Assembly: GCA_902826685.1 (NCBI GenBank)
Contig: CADEFT010000042.1
Span: forward strand, 1 to 56,951
DNA: 56,951 nucleotides
Direction of reading: 5' to 3'
Source: an uncultured Acidobacteriota bacterium
Lineage (GTDB): Bacteria > Acidobacteriota > Terriglobia > Bryobacterales > Bryobacteraceae
Shown: positions 34,204 to 42,460 of the stretch, one piece after another
Numbering within the stretch: the stretch's first letter is position 1
Layout: the number at the start of each line of letters is the position of its first letter
Notes under the pieces: model-generated
What the model saw: only the letters and a program-made list of their open reading frames with translations
What the model was told of the DNA's origin: nothing
Database searches by the model: none
Made by a program: the position numbers and the translations under genes

Positions 34204-35700
34204 CTAGCGCGTCACTTCGCGCCATTCCTGTTCGTAGTAGCGCACCAGAACCTGATCGTTCAAACGATTGGGCTCGGCGGGCACCGGCCCCATGTCGGCC
34301 GGAAATTCGAATAGCTGTGGAACCAGCGCGGCGGTGAGGAATTTCAGGCCGGCGGGCAGCGCGCCTGGCGGCTGATATTCGCGCGTGCCGGCCAGCACGA
34401 AGCCCCATTCGCCGAACGACGGCACGTAGGCGTGATACGGATAGACGCGCAGACCGGCGGATTTCAACGTCTCCGCGATGCACCAGAAAGACCGCCGCGC
34501 AAATAGCGGCGACGTGCTTTGCGCCACCGCCAGCCCGCCCTGGCTCAAGTGCTTGGCCAGCAGCCGGTAGAAGGCCGTGGTGTAGAGCTTGCCAAGCGAG
34601 AAGTTGGTGGGATCGGGAAAGTCCATCACGATGAAGTCGTAAACGCCACCTTCCGATTCCAGCCACGGGAAGGCGTCGGCGTTCACCACCTTCACGCGCG
34701 GGGCGGTGAGGGAGCCGCCGTTCAGACCCTTCAACACCGGATGGGTGGAAAACAGCGCCGTCATTTCCGGATCGAGATCCACCAGCGTGATGCTTTCGAC
34801 AGCGGGGTATTTCAGCATCTCGCGAACGGCGAGGCCATCGCCGCCGCCAAGCACCAGCAGCCGCCGCGCGCCCGGCACCGCCGCCAGGCCGGGATGCACC
34901 AGCGCCTCATGGTAGCGATGCTCGTCCTTCGAACTGAACTGCAGATGCGCGTTCAGAAACAGCCGCAGATCGTCTTTCCACCGCGTCAGCACGATTCGCT
35001 GATAGCGCGTGTTCTTGGCGAATATCACTTCGTCGGCGTATAGTTGCGCGTCGGCCAGGTTGAGGATGCGATCGGAGCGCGTCATGCCGAGCCCAAGCGC
35101 GGCGATCGCCACAAGGCAGGAGATTCGCAGGCCTGCCGGATACGCAAGCTGATCGCGAAACAACCAGGTGGACCAAAGCGCGACGCCCGCGTTCACGATG
35201 CCGAAAAACATCGCGCCGCGCACCATGCCGAGTTGCGGCACCAGCCAAAGGGGGAACAGCAGCGAGGCGCCAAGCGCGCCCAGATAGTCGAACGTCAGAA
35301 CCTGTGCCACCAGGTCGCGAAACTCCAGCCGGTCTTTCAAAATGCGCATCATCAGGGGGATTTCCAGGCCAACCAGCGTTCCCACCAGCAGCACGATGGC
35401 GTAGAGCAGAAGGCGGAATCCGGCAGTGTAGGCGAAGGCCAGAAACAGGATCGTCGAACTGAAGCCGCCCACCAGGCCCACCATCAGCTCGACGGTGATG
35501 AAGCGCGAGACCAGGCCGCGGCCGATGAACTTCGACAGGTAGCTGCCAATTCCCATCGCGAAGAGGTAGGCTCCGATGACGGTGGAAAACTGGAACACGC
35601 TGTCGCCCAGCAGATAACTGGCCAGCGTGCCGGCCAGCAGCTCATAGATCAGGCCGCAGGCGGCAACCAGGAAAACGGAGAACAGCAGCAGGAAAGGCAA
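34204..35700 (-). CDS. Membrane-anchored spermidine synthase-like aminopropyltransferase
   Basis: 498 residues. Residues 1-205 hold about six to seven membrane spans. Residues 225-480 are a SpeE-type Rossmann methyltransferase fold: DEHRYHEALVHP (259-270), SAM-binding LGGGDGLAVREML (284-296), LVDLDPEM (306-313) and the catalytic-region DFPDPTN (360-366). SpeE enzymes move aminopropyl from decarboxylated SAM to an amine. The cotranscribed speD gene would supply that donor. A membrane location suggests a lipid- or protein-linked acceptor rather than free putrescine; this is inference. Confidence 0.88.
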   Translation of the reverse strand: MPFLLLFSVFLVAACGLIYELLAGTLASYLLGDSVFQFSTVIGAYLFAMGIGSYLSKFIGRGLVSRFITVELMVGLVGGFSSTILFLAFAYTAGFRLLLYAIVLLVGTLVGLEIPLMMRILKDRLEFRDLVAQVLTFDYLGALGASLLFPLWLVPQLGMVRGAMFFGIVNAGVALWSTWLFRDQLAYPAGLRISCLVAIAALGLGMTRSDRILNLADAQLYADEVIFAKNTRYQRIVLTRWKDDLRLFLNAHLQFSSKDEHRYHEALVHPGLAAVPGARRLLVLGGGDGLAVREMLKYPAVESITLVDLDPEMTALFSTHPVLKGLNGGSLTAPRVKVVNADAFPWLESEGGVYDFIVMDFPDPTNFSLGKLYTTAFYRLLAKHLSQGGLAVAQSTSPLFARRSFWCIAETLKSAGLRVYPYHAYVPSFGEWGFVLAGTREYQPPGALPAGLKFLTAALVPQLFEFPADMGPVPAEPNRLNDQVLVRYYEQEWREVTR

Positions 35701-35703
35701 GGA

Positions 35704-35916
35704 TCAATGTACGGCCGCGGCGATGATAATGCTCATGCCAAGCGACATCATCCCAATGAGAATCGCCAGCGCCACGTTCTTTTCCTCCACGATCTCCTTC
35801 CACAGTGCATAAGGCGTGCACTTGTCGAGAATGAGGAACGAGACGATGAAGATCAGGATGCCCAGCACGGCGTAAACCAGTGCGTTTACCACAAAGCCAG
35901 GATGAAATTCAGCCAT
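35704..35916 (-). CDS. DUF350-like small membrane protein
   Basis: 70 residues from ATG 35916; a longer in-frame reading adds an unlikely Trp/Arg-rich lead antisense to the gap. Two membrane spans (about 11-30 and 48-68) flank a charged loop with LDKCTPYALWKEIVEEKNVA, which resembles the DUF350 (YjfL) family. DUF350 genes are known to sit near aminopropyl- and amide-ligase-type genes. It lies 3 bp before the SpeE-like gene and 2 bp after the Gly-rich gene. Confidence 0.75.
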   Translation of the reverse strand: MAEFHPGFVVNALVYAVLGILIFIVSFLILDKCTPYALWKEIVEEKNVALAILIGMMSLGMSIIIAAAVH

Positions 35917-35918
35917 GG

Positions 35919-36146
35919 TTATTTCCCTCCAGTGTACCTGCCACCGCCGCCGCCACCACCACCCCCCCAACTCCAACTGCGTCCGCCGTAATGCTGGCGG
36001 TAGGCGCCGGGGTTGTCGCGAATGGATCGCGGCAATCCGCGGACTTCATCGGCCTGGTCCAGGCTCCAGCCGCGCCAATGGGCGGTGGCAAGGCCCAGGG
36101 CGACAATGAGTCCGTAGATGGAAAACATGCTCTTGAGAAAGTCCAC
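35919..36146 (-). CDS. Small membrane protein with Gly-rich tail
   Basis: 75 residues. One N-terminal membrane segment (SIYGLIVALGLATA), a Trp/Arg/Asp middle and a tail with nine consecutive glycines ending RYTGGK. I do not recognise a family. The C-terminal Gly-Gly-Lys and flexible tail make it a possible acceptor for modification by its SpeE-like neighbour, but nothing in the sequence proves that. It abuts the DUF4178-like gene directly. Confidence 0.65.
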   Translation of the reverse strand: MDFLKSMFSIYGLIVALGLATAHWRGWSLDQADEVRGLPRSIRDNPGAYRQHYGGRSWSWGGGGGGGGGRYTGGK

Positions 36147-37406
36147 TTAGCTGTCCTCGCTTGATGTGGGGGCGTAGTCGCTTTCCTGCCAGCGCTTGCC
36201 TTCGAACATGCTGGAGCGCAGCGACGCGAAGATGGGCGGCACCAGCAGCAGAATCAGGCCGATGACGAAGAACACCCAGGTGGTAACGTCGCGGCGGACG
36301 TCGATCTGGTATTGCACTTCGCCTATGTTGCTGTAAGGCGTTTCCGGTTCGACGCGCAAATAATACCGGCCCGAGGGAACTGCCGGCAGCACCACATGAT
36401 CGGACACGCTGGCTTCCCGCCCGAAATCGAGCGCCCGGCCCGTCTCTTCATTGATGAGCGCCAGGTTGTAGAAAAGCGTTCCGGCCGTGCTTGATCGAAT
36501 GGAGACCTCGACACTGGAGGTGTGTCCCTTCAGATCGAAAATTTCGGTCACAAAAGCGTTGTCGGTCTTGCCGGGCTGCGGCTGAAACTTGAAGTGGCGC
36601 GAAAACACGAAGGTGTTGGAGTGGGTGGCGGAAAAGAGCAATTGAAGGGCCAGCAGCGCCGCCGCCCAAAACAGAAAGCGCTTCCATGCCTTGCCGATCT
36701 GGCCCTTGTAGGGCGACGGCTGGTTGGCGAAAACGCCAACGGGCGGCGGCGCCGCGCCTTTCAGTTGAAACGATTGCCAGATCGTGGCGCCAGGCGTGTA
36801 TTCGCCAAGCGACCAAGTCACTTCGTTCCCGGTCCGCTCGGAGGAGAGCAGGCGCGGCGGATCGACATAATCGTCGCAGACCGCCGTCTCGCCCACGCGC
36901 ACCTGCCACGGAAACTCGCCCATCACATAGATGGTGGTCGCGGTGTAGTGCTGGAAGTGGCGGAAGTTTTCGTTCAGATGTTTGGCGCGCTTGGAGCGGC
37001 CTTCGCCGGAAACTTCGGGCACCGACGTCAACACGTAGACATCGCTCCAGTGGCCGTTGTATTCGGTGAGGTAGCGGAAGCCCTTGTAGGGATTGAACAG
37101 CACGTACTCCGACCAGGCGTAGCTGACGCCTTCGACAACGAGCTGGCGCACCTGGAATCCGATGGCTTCATAAAGCTCGCCGCGCAGTTTCCCGCGCGTG
37201 CCCAATGGGATCAACGGCTGAAAGCGCTGGTTCGATTCGAACTTCTGCACCACCGCCATGGCGGGCGTGCTGGTGTCGATCACGCTCAAGCACTGCACAC
37301 ATACCGCGCTGACCGTCCGGCCCATGCCGCGCAACTCAACCGTGCCACCGCAGTTGGGGCATGAGATCGAGCGGACCGAAGCGGGCGGCGGCGATGTGGG
37401 GGCCAT
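36147..37406 (-). CDS. Zinc-ribbon DUF4178-like membrane protein, long form
   Basis: 419 residues. A zinc ribbon opens it (CPNCGG and CVQC, residues 16-39). About 65-220 matches the DUF4178 pattern (LGTRGKLRGELYEAIGFQV; YVLFNPYKGFRYLTEY; TWSLGEY). Two membrane spans (about 240-260 and 375-395) flank a beta-sandwich domain of about 110 residues that should face the periplasm. Possibly the receptor or scaffold of the cluster; function unknown. It starts on the base after the shorter DUF4178 gene ends. Confidence 0.78.
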   Translation of the reverse strand: MAPTSPPPASVRSISCPNCGGTVELRGMGRTVSAVCVQCLSVIDTSTPAMAVVQKFESNQRFQPLIPLGTRGKLRGELYEAIGFQVRQLVVEGVSYAWSEYVLFNPYKGFRYLTEYNGHWSDVYVLTSVPEVSGEGRSKRAKHLNENFRHFQHYTATTIYVMGEFPWQVRVGETAVCDDYVDPPRLLSSERTGNEVTWSLGEYTPGATIWQSFQLKGAAPPPVGVFANQPSPYKGQIGKAWKRFLFWAAALLALQLLFSATHSNTFVFSRHFKFQPQPGKTDNAFVTEIFDLKGHTSSVEVSIRSSTAGTLFYNLALINEETGRALDFGREASVSDHVVLPAVPSGRYYLRVEPETPYSNIGEVQYQIDVRRDVTTWVFFVIGLILLLVPPIFASLRSSMFEGKRWQESDYAPTSSEDS

Positions 37407-38042
37407 TTACCAGCCCTCGAATTGTCTCAGATTCTTCAACTGCAGCGAGTCGAAGGGAACGGATTCGCCCAGGAACAGCAGCGGCGGATCCTCGGTGCAA
37501 TCGATGGTGCCGAAGCGGCTATCGGCGGTTTGCAGGTCGGCGAACAGGCACTCGGTCTTGTCCCAGTATTCAAACGGAAGCTCGCCTTCGACGCCAATGT
37601 AGCGGGCGCGGGTAAGCGAGGTGATCTCGTAGCGCGTGCCGTTGAGATCGAGCCGCAAGCCGGGTTTCAACTCCCCTGGCGGCGGCAGTTTCGGCGGCAA
37701 GGGAACGAGTTTCGAAACCGCGTACCGCGCCATCGCATCTGAAAGCCACCAGCTCTCGCCGAGGTTGGTCACGCAGTGCCATTCATTCCACGCGCCCTGC
37801 TCATATTGATAGAGAATGCGCCCCACCACGACGAACGAGCGTTGATTCCAGATCCCCTCGGTCAGCCGTTGAATGGGGGAGACGTCGGGCGGCAGGTTCG
37901 CCACCTGGCCCACCTTTTCGAGATCCACGTCGTGCCGCACCAGGATCGAGTGGCAGTAGGGGCAGGTGGTCTGCACGGCGCCCGAAAACTGGAACGAGAC
38001 CGGAGCGCCACAATTAGGACAGTTCGCGGATGGCTTCGGCAT
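37407..38042 (-). CDS. Zinc-ribbon DUF4178-like protein, short form
   Basis: 211 residues. Zinc ribbon CPNCGA...CPYC at 8-31, then a DUF4178-type domain with EGIWNQRSFVVVGRILYQYE and GAWNEWHCVTNLGESWWLSD. It lacks the membrane segments of the long form next to it, so it is probably cytoplasmic. Two non-identical DUF4178 proteins in tandem suggest a heteromeric complex. Confidence 0.78.
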   Translation of the reverse strand: MPKPSANCPNCGAPVSFQFSGAVQTTCPYCHSILVRHDVDLEKVGQVANLPPDVSPIQRLTEGIWNQRSFVVVGRILYQYEQGAWNEWHCVTNLGESWWLSDAMARYAVSKLVPLPPKLPPPGELKPGLRLDLNGTRYEITSLTRARYIGVEGELPFEYWDKTECLFADLQTADSRFGTIDCTEDPPLLFLGESVPFDSLQLKNLRQFEGW

Positions 38043-38049
38043 GTATGAC

Positions 38050-38412
38050 TCAGGCGGCCGGCGGCAGAGATCCGTAAGGCCGGTCGATACGGCGGACGCG
38101 CACGCTTTCAGCGCCGAAATCGCGCGCCAGGGTGAAGACGAAATTGAATTCCGGCTTCGGACTGCAGCAGAACAGATTCAAACACAGCGACCCGTGTTCG
38201 GGGAAGGTGTGGATGGACAGATGCGATTCCTCAAGCAGCACGTAGCCGGTAACGCCGCCCGGATCGGCGAACTGGTGCCAGGCAGATTCCCGCACCGGTT
38301 TCAGCTTCAGGGTTTGGAACAACTGCCCGAACAGGTTTTCCAGTTGCGTGCGATCGCGTAACGCCGCGGCGCGGCAGCCATAGGCGTCCACGATCCATTC
38401 GCGGCCGGACAT
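38050..38412 (-). CDS. speD: S-adenosylmethionine decarboxylase proenzyme
   Basis: 120 residues from ATG 38412, which overlaps the SPFH stop as TGATG; a longer reading adds an unlikely Arg-rich lead. The self-cleavage site is LLEESHLSIHTFPE, between Glu62 and Ser63; Ser63 becomes the pyruvoyl group. His68 and Cys83 stand at the same positions as the catalytic residues of the small bacterial class (T. maritima type). It makes decarboxylated SAM, the aminopropyl donor for the SpeE-like protein of this cluster. Confidence 0.93.
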   Translation of the reverse strand: MSGREWIVDAYGCRAAALRDRTQLENLFGQLFQTLKLKPVRESAWHQFADPGGVTGYVLLEESHLSIHTFPEHGSLCLNLFCCSPKPEFNFVFTLARDFGAESVRVRRIDRPYGSLPPAA

Positions 38413-39422
38413 CAGCTCTGCGCGCCGCCGCAGCCGGGACAGAACTTGGCGCGGGCGGGCATCGAGGCGCCGCACTCGATGCAGAACTTCGTATCCTTGG
38501 CCGGACCGGCGGGCGCGGCCGGCACCGGCGCGGGCTGGCCGCCCGGCTGGGGCGGATGCATGCCCTGTTGAACGGCTCCCATCATGGCTTGCGCCATCGC
38601 CACTCCGGCGCCCAACTGCGCTCCCAGGGCCGCGTTCCCGCCCCCTTCGTTGGCCGCGGCGATCGGCATCGACTGCGCCACCTGGAACTGCGTGTAACGG
38701 CCCATGTCGCCGATCATGTTCATGCCGATGCGCTCATCGAGGCGCTTCTGCAACTCGTCGGGCAGCGACAGATTTTCGACCACGAACGTGTCGAGGGCGA
38801 GCCCGAGTTCGGTGAAGTAGGGCTTCAGCCCTTCCTGGATTCTTTGCGCCAGTTCGACCTGGTTGGCGGCCATGTCGAGAAACGGCACCTGGCTTTCGGC
38901 GAACGCATCGGACATGCGGCCCACGATCAGCGTGCGAAGCTGGCCGTCCATCTCTTCGACCCGGAAACTCTCGCGCGTCCCGCTCACCTTGGTATGGAAA
39001 GCGCGCGGATCGCTGACGCGCCAGGAATACACGCCGAAGGCCCGCAGGCGTACGGCGCCGAAATCCTTATCGCGCACCGTCACCGGCATCGCCGTGCCCC
39101 ACTTCTGATTCAGTTGCAGCCGGGTGGAGAAAAAGTAGACGTCGCTTTTGAACGGGGATTCGAAGAACTTATCCCAGTTCATCAGATTCGTGAGAATCGG
39201 CAGCGTCTGGGTGCCGAGCGTATAGAGACCCGGTCCGAACACGTCGGCCAGCCGGCCTTCGTTGACGAATCCGGCCATCTGGGACTCGCGAACGGTGAGT
39301 TTGGCGCCGTTCTGAATCTCCATGTCCAGCATGGGATAGCGCCACGCCAGAATGCCGTTTTCGGGCTCGGTCCAATGGATAACATCGATGAACTGCTTCT
39401 TGAAAAAGTCGCCGAGAGCCAT
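38412..39422 (-). CDS. SPFH-domain protein with C-terminal zinc ribbon (YdjI-like)
   Basis: 336 residues. The first 240 form the SPFH/virion-core type domain: IHWTEPENGILAWRYP, YFFSTRLQLNQKWGT, FGVYSWRVSDPRAF and LDERIGMNMIGDMGRYTQFQ. A Gly/Pro/Ala linker leads to a zinc ribbon CIECGASMPARAKFCPGCG. B. subtilis YdjI has this layout and works at the membrane with a PspA homologue. A good ribosome site (AAGGAG) precedes the ATG. First gene of the seven- or eight-gene unit. Confidence 0.87.
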   Translation of the reverse strand: MALGDFFKKQFIDVIHWTEPENGILAWRYPMLDMEIQNGAKLTVRESQMAGFVNEGRLADVFGPGLYTLGTQTLPILTNLMNWDKFFESPFKSDVYFFSTRLQLNQKWGTAMPVTVRDKDFGAVRLRAFGVYSWRVSDPRAFHTKVSGTRESFRVEEMDGQLRTLIVGRMSDAFAESQVPFLDMAANQVELAQRIQEGLKPYFTELGLALDTFVVENLSLPDELQKRLDERIGMNMIGDMGRYTQFQVAQSMPIAAANEGGGNAALGAQLGAGVAMAQAMMGAVQQGMHPPQPGGQPAPVPAAPAGPAKDTKFCIECGASMPARAKFCPGCGGAQS

Positions 39423-39444
39423 CGGGTCTCCTTTCCCCTATCTG

Positions 39445-39452
39445 AGTATACG
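39445..39452. promoter_or_regulatory. Divergent promoter region, SPFH/SpeD cluster and LD-carboxypeptidase
   Basis: The 72-bp gap 39423-39494 serves both directions. GAGTATACGG at 39444-39453 reads TATACT on the minus strand (toward the cluster, 22 nt before the ATG) and TATACG on the plus strand. Overlapping -10-like sites would tie the two units together. No clear -35 or operator. Confidence 0.35.
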
Positions 39453-39494
39453 GTAGAGGCCGCGGAGTTGTTCCTCGGTTAGGATGAAAAGGGG

Positions 39495-40511
39495 ATGACT
39501 CGCCGTAACCTGTTCCAACTGGCCGCGGGGGCGGCTTTGCCGGGCTTCGCTCAATCGCCGCTTTTGCCGGAAGCGCTGCGGGAAGGCGACACGGTTGGCC
39601 TGATCACGCCTTCGGCTTATGTAGCCAATCCGGACGCGATCGCGCTCGCCGAACGCACCATCCGCTACTTCAAGTTGAACCCGCTGTTCGGTCCGAATGT
39701 CCGGAAGAAGGATGGCTACGTGGGCGGGACGGTGGAGCAGCGCGTCTCCGATCTGCACGCCATGTTTCAAAATCCACAGGTGCGGGCGGTCTTCTGCATT
39801 CGCGGTGGCTTTGGCACGGCGCATCTGCTCGATTCGATCGACTACGATCTGATCCGGCGCAATCCCAAAATCTTCCTCGGCTATAGCGATATCACCGCGC
39901 TGCACCTGGCCATTCACCGCAATACCGGACTCACGACGTTTCATGGACCGGTGGTGCTCTCCGGTTTCAGCCCCTACACTCGCGAACATTTCCGGCGCGC
40001 GTTGTTTGAAACAAAACCGCTCGGCGTGCTCGCGAATCCGCCGGACCGCGACGAACTCCGGCCGTCGCACACGACGCGGACCGTCCGCGGCGGTCAGGCG
40101 CGCGGCGCGCTGGTGGGCGGAAATCTGACGCTGATCAGCACTACGCTCGGGACGCCGTATGAGGTCGATACGCGCGGCCGGATTCTGTTCCTGGAAGATG
40201 TCGACGAGCAGCCCTACAGCATCGACCGCATGCTGACCCATTTGAAGCTGGCGGGCAAGCTCGATGCGGCGGCGGGCATCGTCTTCGGCGAGTGCGCCGA
40301 TTGCCGTCCGCGCGAGTTCAAGCCGTCGTTTGAATCCACGTTTTCCCTTGGCGAGGTGCTGGACCGGATTCTGGGGCGCCTCAAAATCCCGGTTTTCACC
40401 GGATTGACGATCGGCCATACCACCGACCAGTTGACACTGCCGCTGGGCGTGATGGCGTCGCTCGATGCCGGCAAAGGGACGCTGACGATTGAGACGGCGG
40501 CCGTCCGCTAA
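39495..40511 (+). CDS. Exported LD-carboxypeptidase (LdcA/MccF family, S66)
   Basis: 338 residues. Tat-like start MTRRNLFQLAAGAALPGFA. The serine-peptidase triad is present: Ser131 in GYSDITALHLAI, Glu234 in FLEDVDEQPYSIDRML and His308 in GLTIGHTTDQLTLPLG. LdcA trims the terminal D-Ala from murein tetrapeptides; MccF cleaves microcin C-type amides. LdcA is normally cytoplasmic, so an export signal is unusual. It is divergent from the SpeD/SpeE cluster. Confidence 0.9.
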   Translation: MTRRNLFQLAAGAALPGFAQSPLLPEALREGDTVGLITPSAYVANPDAIALAERTIRYFKLNPLFGPNVRKKDGYVGGTVEQRVSDLHAMFQNPQVRAVFCIRGGFGTAHLLDSIDYDLIRRNPKIFLGYSDITALHLAIHRNTGLTTFHGPVVLSGFSPYTREHFRRALFETKPLGVLANPPDRDELRPSHTTRTVRGGQARGALVGGNLTLISTTLGTPYEVDTRGRILFLEDVDEQPYSIDRMLTHLKLAGKLDAAAGIVFGECADCRPREFKPSFESTFSLGEVLDRILGRLKIPVFTGLTIGHTTDQLTLPLGVMASLDAGKGTLTIETAAVR

Positions 40512-41185
40512 CGGCGGTTCGATTGGAGCTTCCGTGCGAAAGCGGCATGCTCCGGAGTTGCCAATCCCTTTTCGACGGCCACGCGGATCGACTTGCCCGG
40601 GTTCCAAAGCGCTTCCGGATCGAGCCAGAGACCGGGAAACGTAAGGGAGCGGAGCCAGCCATCGGCGCCGGCACTCAACTCGCGATAGCGTCCGCGCGAC
40701 AAAGCTCTCCAAACGATCTGCCGCGGCTTCAACAACACCGTGAGATACTCGCGTACGCCCGCGCGGCGGTATAGATCGAGCTTGGCTCCCAGATCTCGGG
40801 ACGAGGTGGACCCGCTCACCTCTACCACCAGTTCCGGGGCGCCCGCGCCGTAGCTGCCCGTTTCGTCTGACTGGCCTCCGTAGGCAGGTAGTATGCGCAT
40901 ATAGGCGTCAGGCTGCGGCACATCGCGGGCGCTCATCACCCAAGTGCTTTCAGAACCACAATCGCAGCCGGGCGTGGAATCCTTGTATAGCCACAGCCAC
41001 GCGATCATGGTGCCATGCAACATTCCGTGAGGCATACCAACGGGAGAGGGCATGAAAACGACTCCGCCGATCAATTCCGCATGCTTGAGATCCGGATCGG
41101 CTTCCCAGCGCCGCAGGAACTGGGAACTGGTGAGACGATCCCCCTCCCGGAGCGGCGGCGGAACCGTGAAGGCGGCGTTCGGCAT
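40508..41185 (-). CDS. Uma2-family (DUF820) nuclease-like protein
   Basis: 225 residues. The fold is the PD-(D/E)XK-type Uma2 domain: AELIGGVVFMPSPVG, the DVPQPDAYMRI strand with Asp, and PELVVEVSGSTSSRDLGAKLD with the Glu and Lys, followed by YRRAGVREYL. A C-terminal 55-residue tail is specific to this protein. Uma2 genes are abundant in cyanobacteria and other soil bacteria and often move; their target is unknown. It converges on the LD-carboxypeptidase gene with a 4-bp overlap. Confidence 0.85.
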   Translation of the reverse strand: MPNAAFTVPPPLREGDRLTSSQFLRRWEADPDLKHAELIGGVVFMPSPVGMPHGMLHGTMIAWLWLYKDSTPGCDCGSESTWVMSARDVPQPDAYMRILPAYGGQSDETGSYGAGAPELVVEVSGSTSSRDLGAKLDLYRRAGVREYLTVLLKPRQIVWRALSRGRYRELSAGADGWLRSLTFPGLWLDPEALWNPGKSIRVAVEKGLATPEHAAFARKLQSNRR

Positions 41186-41210
41186 AAAAACTCAGCCTCA
41201 GCTTAGCATG

Positions 41211-41371
41211 CGGCTCCAGTTACAATAGGCGCCGATGTATCGAAGCCCCGATTCCGGATGGGCTCATCGGCGTCAGGCTTGGATCAAGCGTTCGATTCAC
41301 GTGCTTCCCACCCGGGCCAAACGAGTCGTGCCGAAGCAGGCCGCTCCAGTTACAATAAGCTCCGATGCATC
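41211..41371. repeat. Duplicated promoter/start segment (two 30-bp copies)
   Basis: Copy 1 (41211-41241) and copy 2 (41342-41371) share CTCCAGTTACAATA, then GC.CCGATG.ATC, including a TACAAT -10-like box and an ATG 8 nt later. They are 131 bp apart. The ATG of copy 2 starts the glycoside hydrolase-like gene; that of copy 1 (41235) opens a reading frame without known content. The segment between seems to be a leftover of a tandem duplication. Confidence 0.65.
41351..41356 (+). promoter_or_regulatory. -10-like TACAAT close to the start codon
   Basis: TACAAT ends 8 nt before ATG 41365. Transcription from it would begin at or next to the A of the start codon, giving a leaderless mRNA. No Shine-Dalgarno sequence precedes this ATG, which agrees with that idea. 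Confidence 0.45.
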
Positions 41372-42444
41372 CCACCCGCCGCGCTTTCCTCGCCGCAACC
41401 GCGCCGGCCCTTTTGGCCGCCCCCGGCAAGACCACCATCGCCATCGACCGCGACGCGTTCGTGCTGAACGGCAAGCCCACCTATGCCGGCCGCCAATACG
41501 AAGGCATGAAGATCGAAGGGCTGCTGATGAATACACGCATGGTGCAGGGCATCTTCGACGATGAGAATCCGGAAACGGCGGTGCGCTGGAAGTATCCCGA
41601 TACCGGCAAATGGGACGCCGAACGCAACACGCGCGAGTTCCTGGCGGCCATGCCCGAATGGCGCAAGCACGGCGTGCTCGGGTTCACCATCTGCCTGCAG
41701 GGCGGCAGTCCCGAAGGCTATTCCAAAGCGCAGCCCTGGCACAATTCCGCCATCCGGGCCGATGGGACGCTCAAGCCCGCCTACATGAAGCGGCTGCAGA
41801 AGATCCTCGACCGGGCCGATGCGCTCGGCATGGTGCCGATCGTCAGCATTTTCTACTTCGGCCAGGATCAACGGCTATCAGGCGATGCGGCGGCCAGGCG
41901 CGCCGTCGAGGAAACCGTGGGTTGGCTGCTCGACAAGGGATACCGCAACCTCCTGCTCGAAGTCGCCAACGAGTGCGACAACCGCTCCTACGACATCGAC
42001 GTCATCAAGGCCCCACGTATCCATGAGCTGATCGATCTGGCCAAGTCGGTCACCCGCGGCGGGCGGCGTTTGCTCACCGGCGCGAGTTTCAACGGCAACC
42101 GCGTTCCCACCGCCAACGTCGTCAAGGCATCCGATTTTGTCATCATGCACGGCAATGGCGTCACCCATCCGCCGCGCATCCGCGAGATGGTCGATCTGGT
42201 GCGCAAGGTGGAAGGGTACCGTCCGATGCCGGTGCTGTTCAACGAAGACGATCACTTCGATTTCGACAAGCCGGTGAACAATATGATGCAGGCCATCGGC
42301 GGCTATGCCTCGTGGGGCTACTTCGACCCCGGCAAGAACGACTATTCCGACGGCTACCAGTGTCCGCCGGTGCGGTGGGGGTTGAACACGGAGCGCAAGA
42401 AGGCGTTCTTCGAGCTTTCGCGCAAGGTCACCGGGGCCGCCTGA
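41365..42444 (+). CDS. Exported glycoside hydrolase-like protein (clan A type barrel)
   Basis: 359 residues with an RR-type signal (HPTRRAFLAATAPALLAAP). The body looks like a TIM-barrel of the GH-A clan: the conserved Asn-Glu in LLLEVANECDN (Asn202, Glu203) would be the acid/base, and Glu294 in VLFNEDDHFD the nucleophile. Family within GH-A cannot be set by eye; GH5-like cellulases are nearest in pattern. Next gene is a dicarboxylate-type transporter 16 bp downstream. Confidence 0.75.
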   Translation: MHPTRRAFLAATAPALLAAPGKTTIAIDRDAFVLNGKPTYAGRQYEGMKIEGLLMNTRMVQGIFDDENPETAVRWKYPDTGKWDAERNTREFLAAMPEWRKHGVLGFTICLQGGSPEGYSKAQPWHNSAIRADGTLKPAYMKRLQKILDRADALGMVPIVSIFYFGQDQRLSGDAAARRAVEETVGWLLDKGYRNLLLEVANECDNRSYDIDVIKAPRIHELIDLAKSVTRGGRRLLTGASFNGNRVPTANVVKASDFVIMHGNGVTHPPRIREMVDLVRKVEGYRPMPVLFNEDDHFDFDKPVNNMMQAIGGYASWGYFDPGKNDYSDGYQCPPVRWGLNTERKKAFFELSRKVTGAA

Positions 42445-42450
42445 TATAAT
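42445..42450 (+). promoter_or_regulatory. Consensus -10 TATAAT before the transporter gene
   Basis: A perfect TATAAT starts right after the stop of the preceding gene and ends 10 nt before GTG 42461. There is no ribosome site between. This again suggests a very short or absent leader. No -35 match at the usual distance. Confidence 0.45.
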
Positions 42451-42460
42451 CCAAAACTTC

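Noticed and set aside
35940..35975. C-rich run (plus strand) as a G-quadruplex or triplet repeat element
   Set aside because: It encodes the glycine run of the small membrane protein on the minus strand, which explains it.
41235..41564. Open frame from the first copy of the duplicated start region
   Set aside because: It runs out of frame into the glycoside hydrolase-like gene and has Arg/His/Pro-rich shadow composition.
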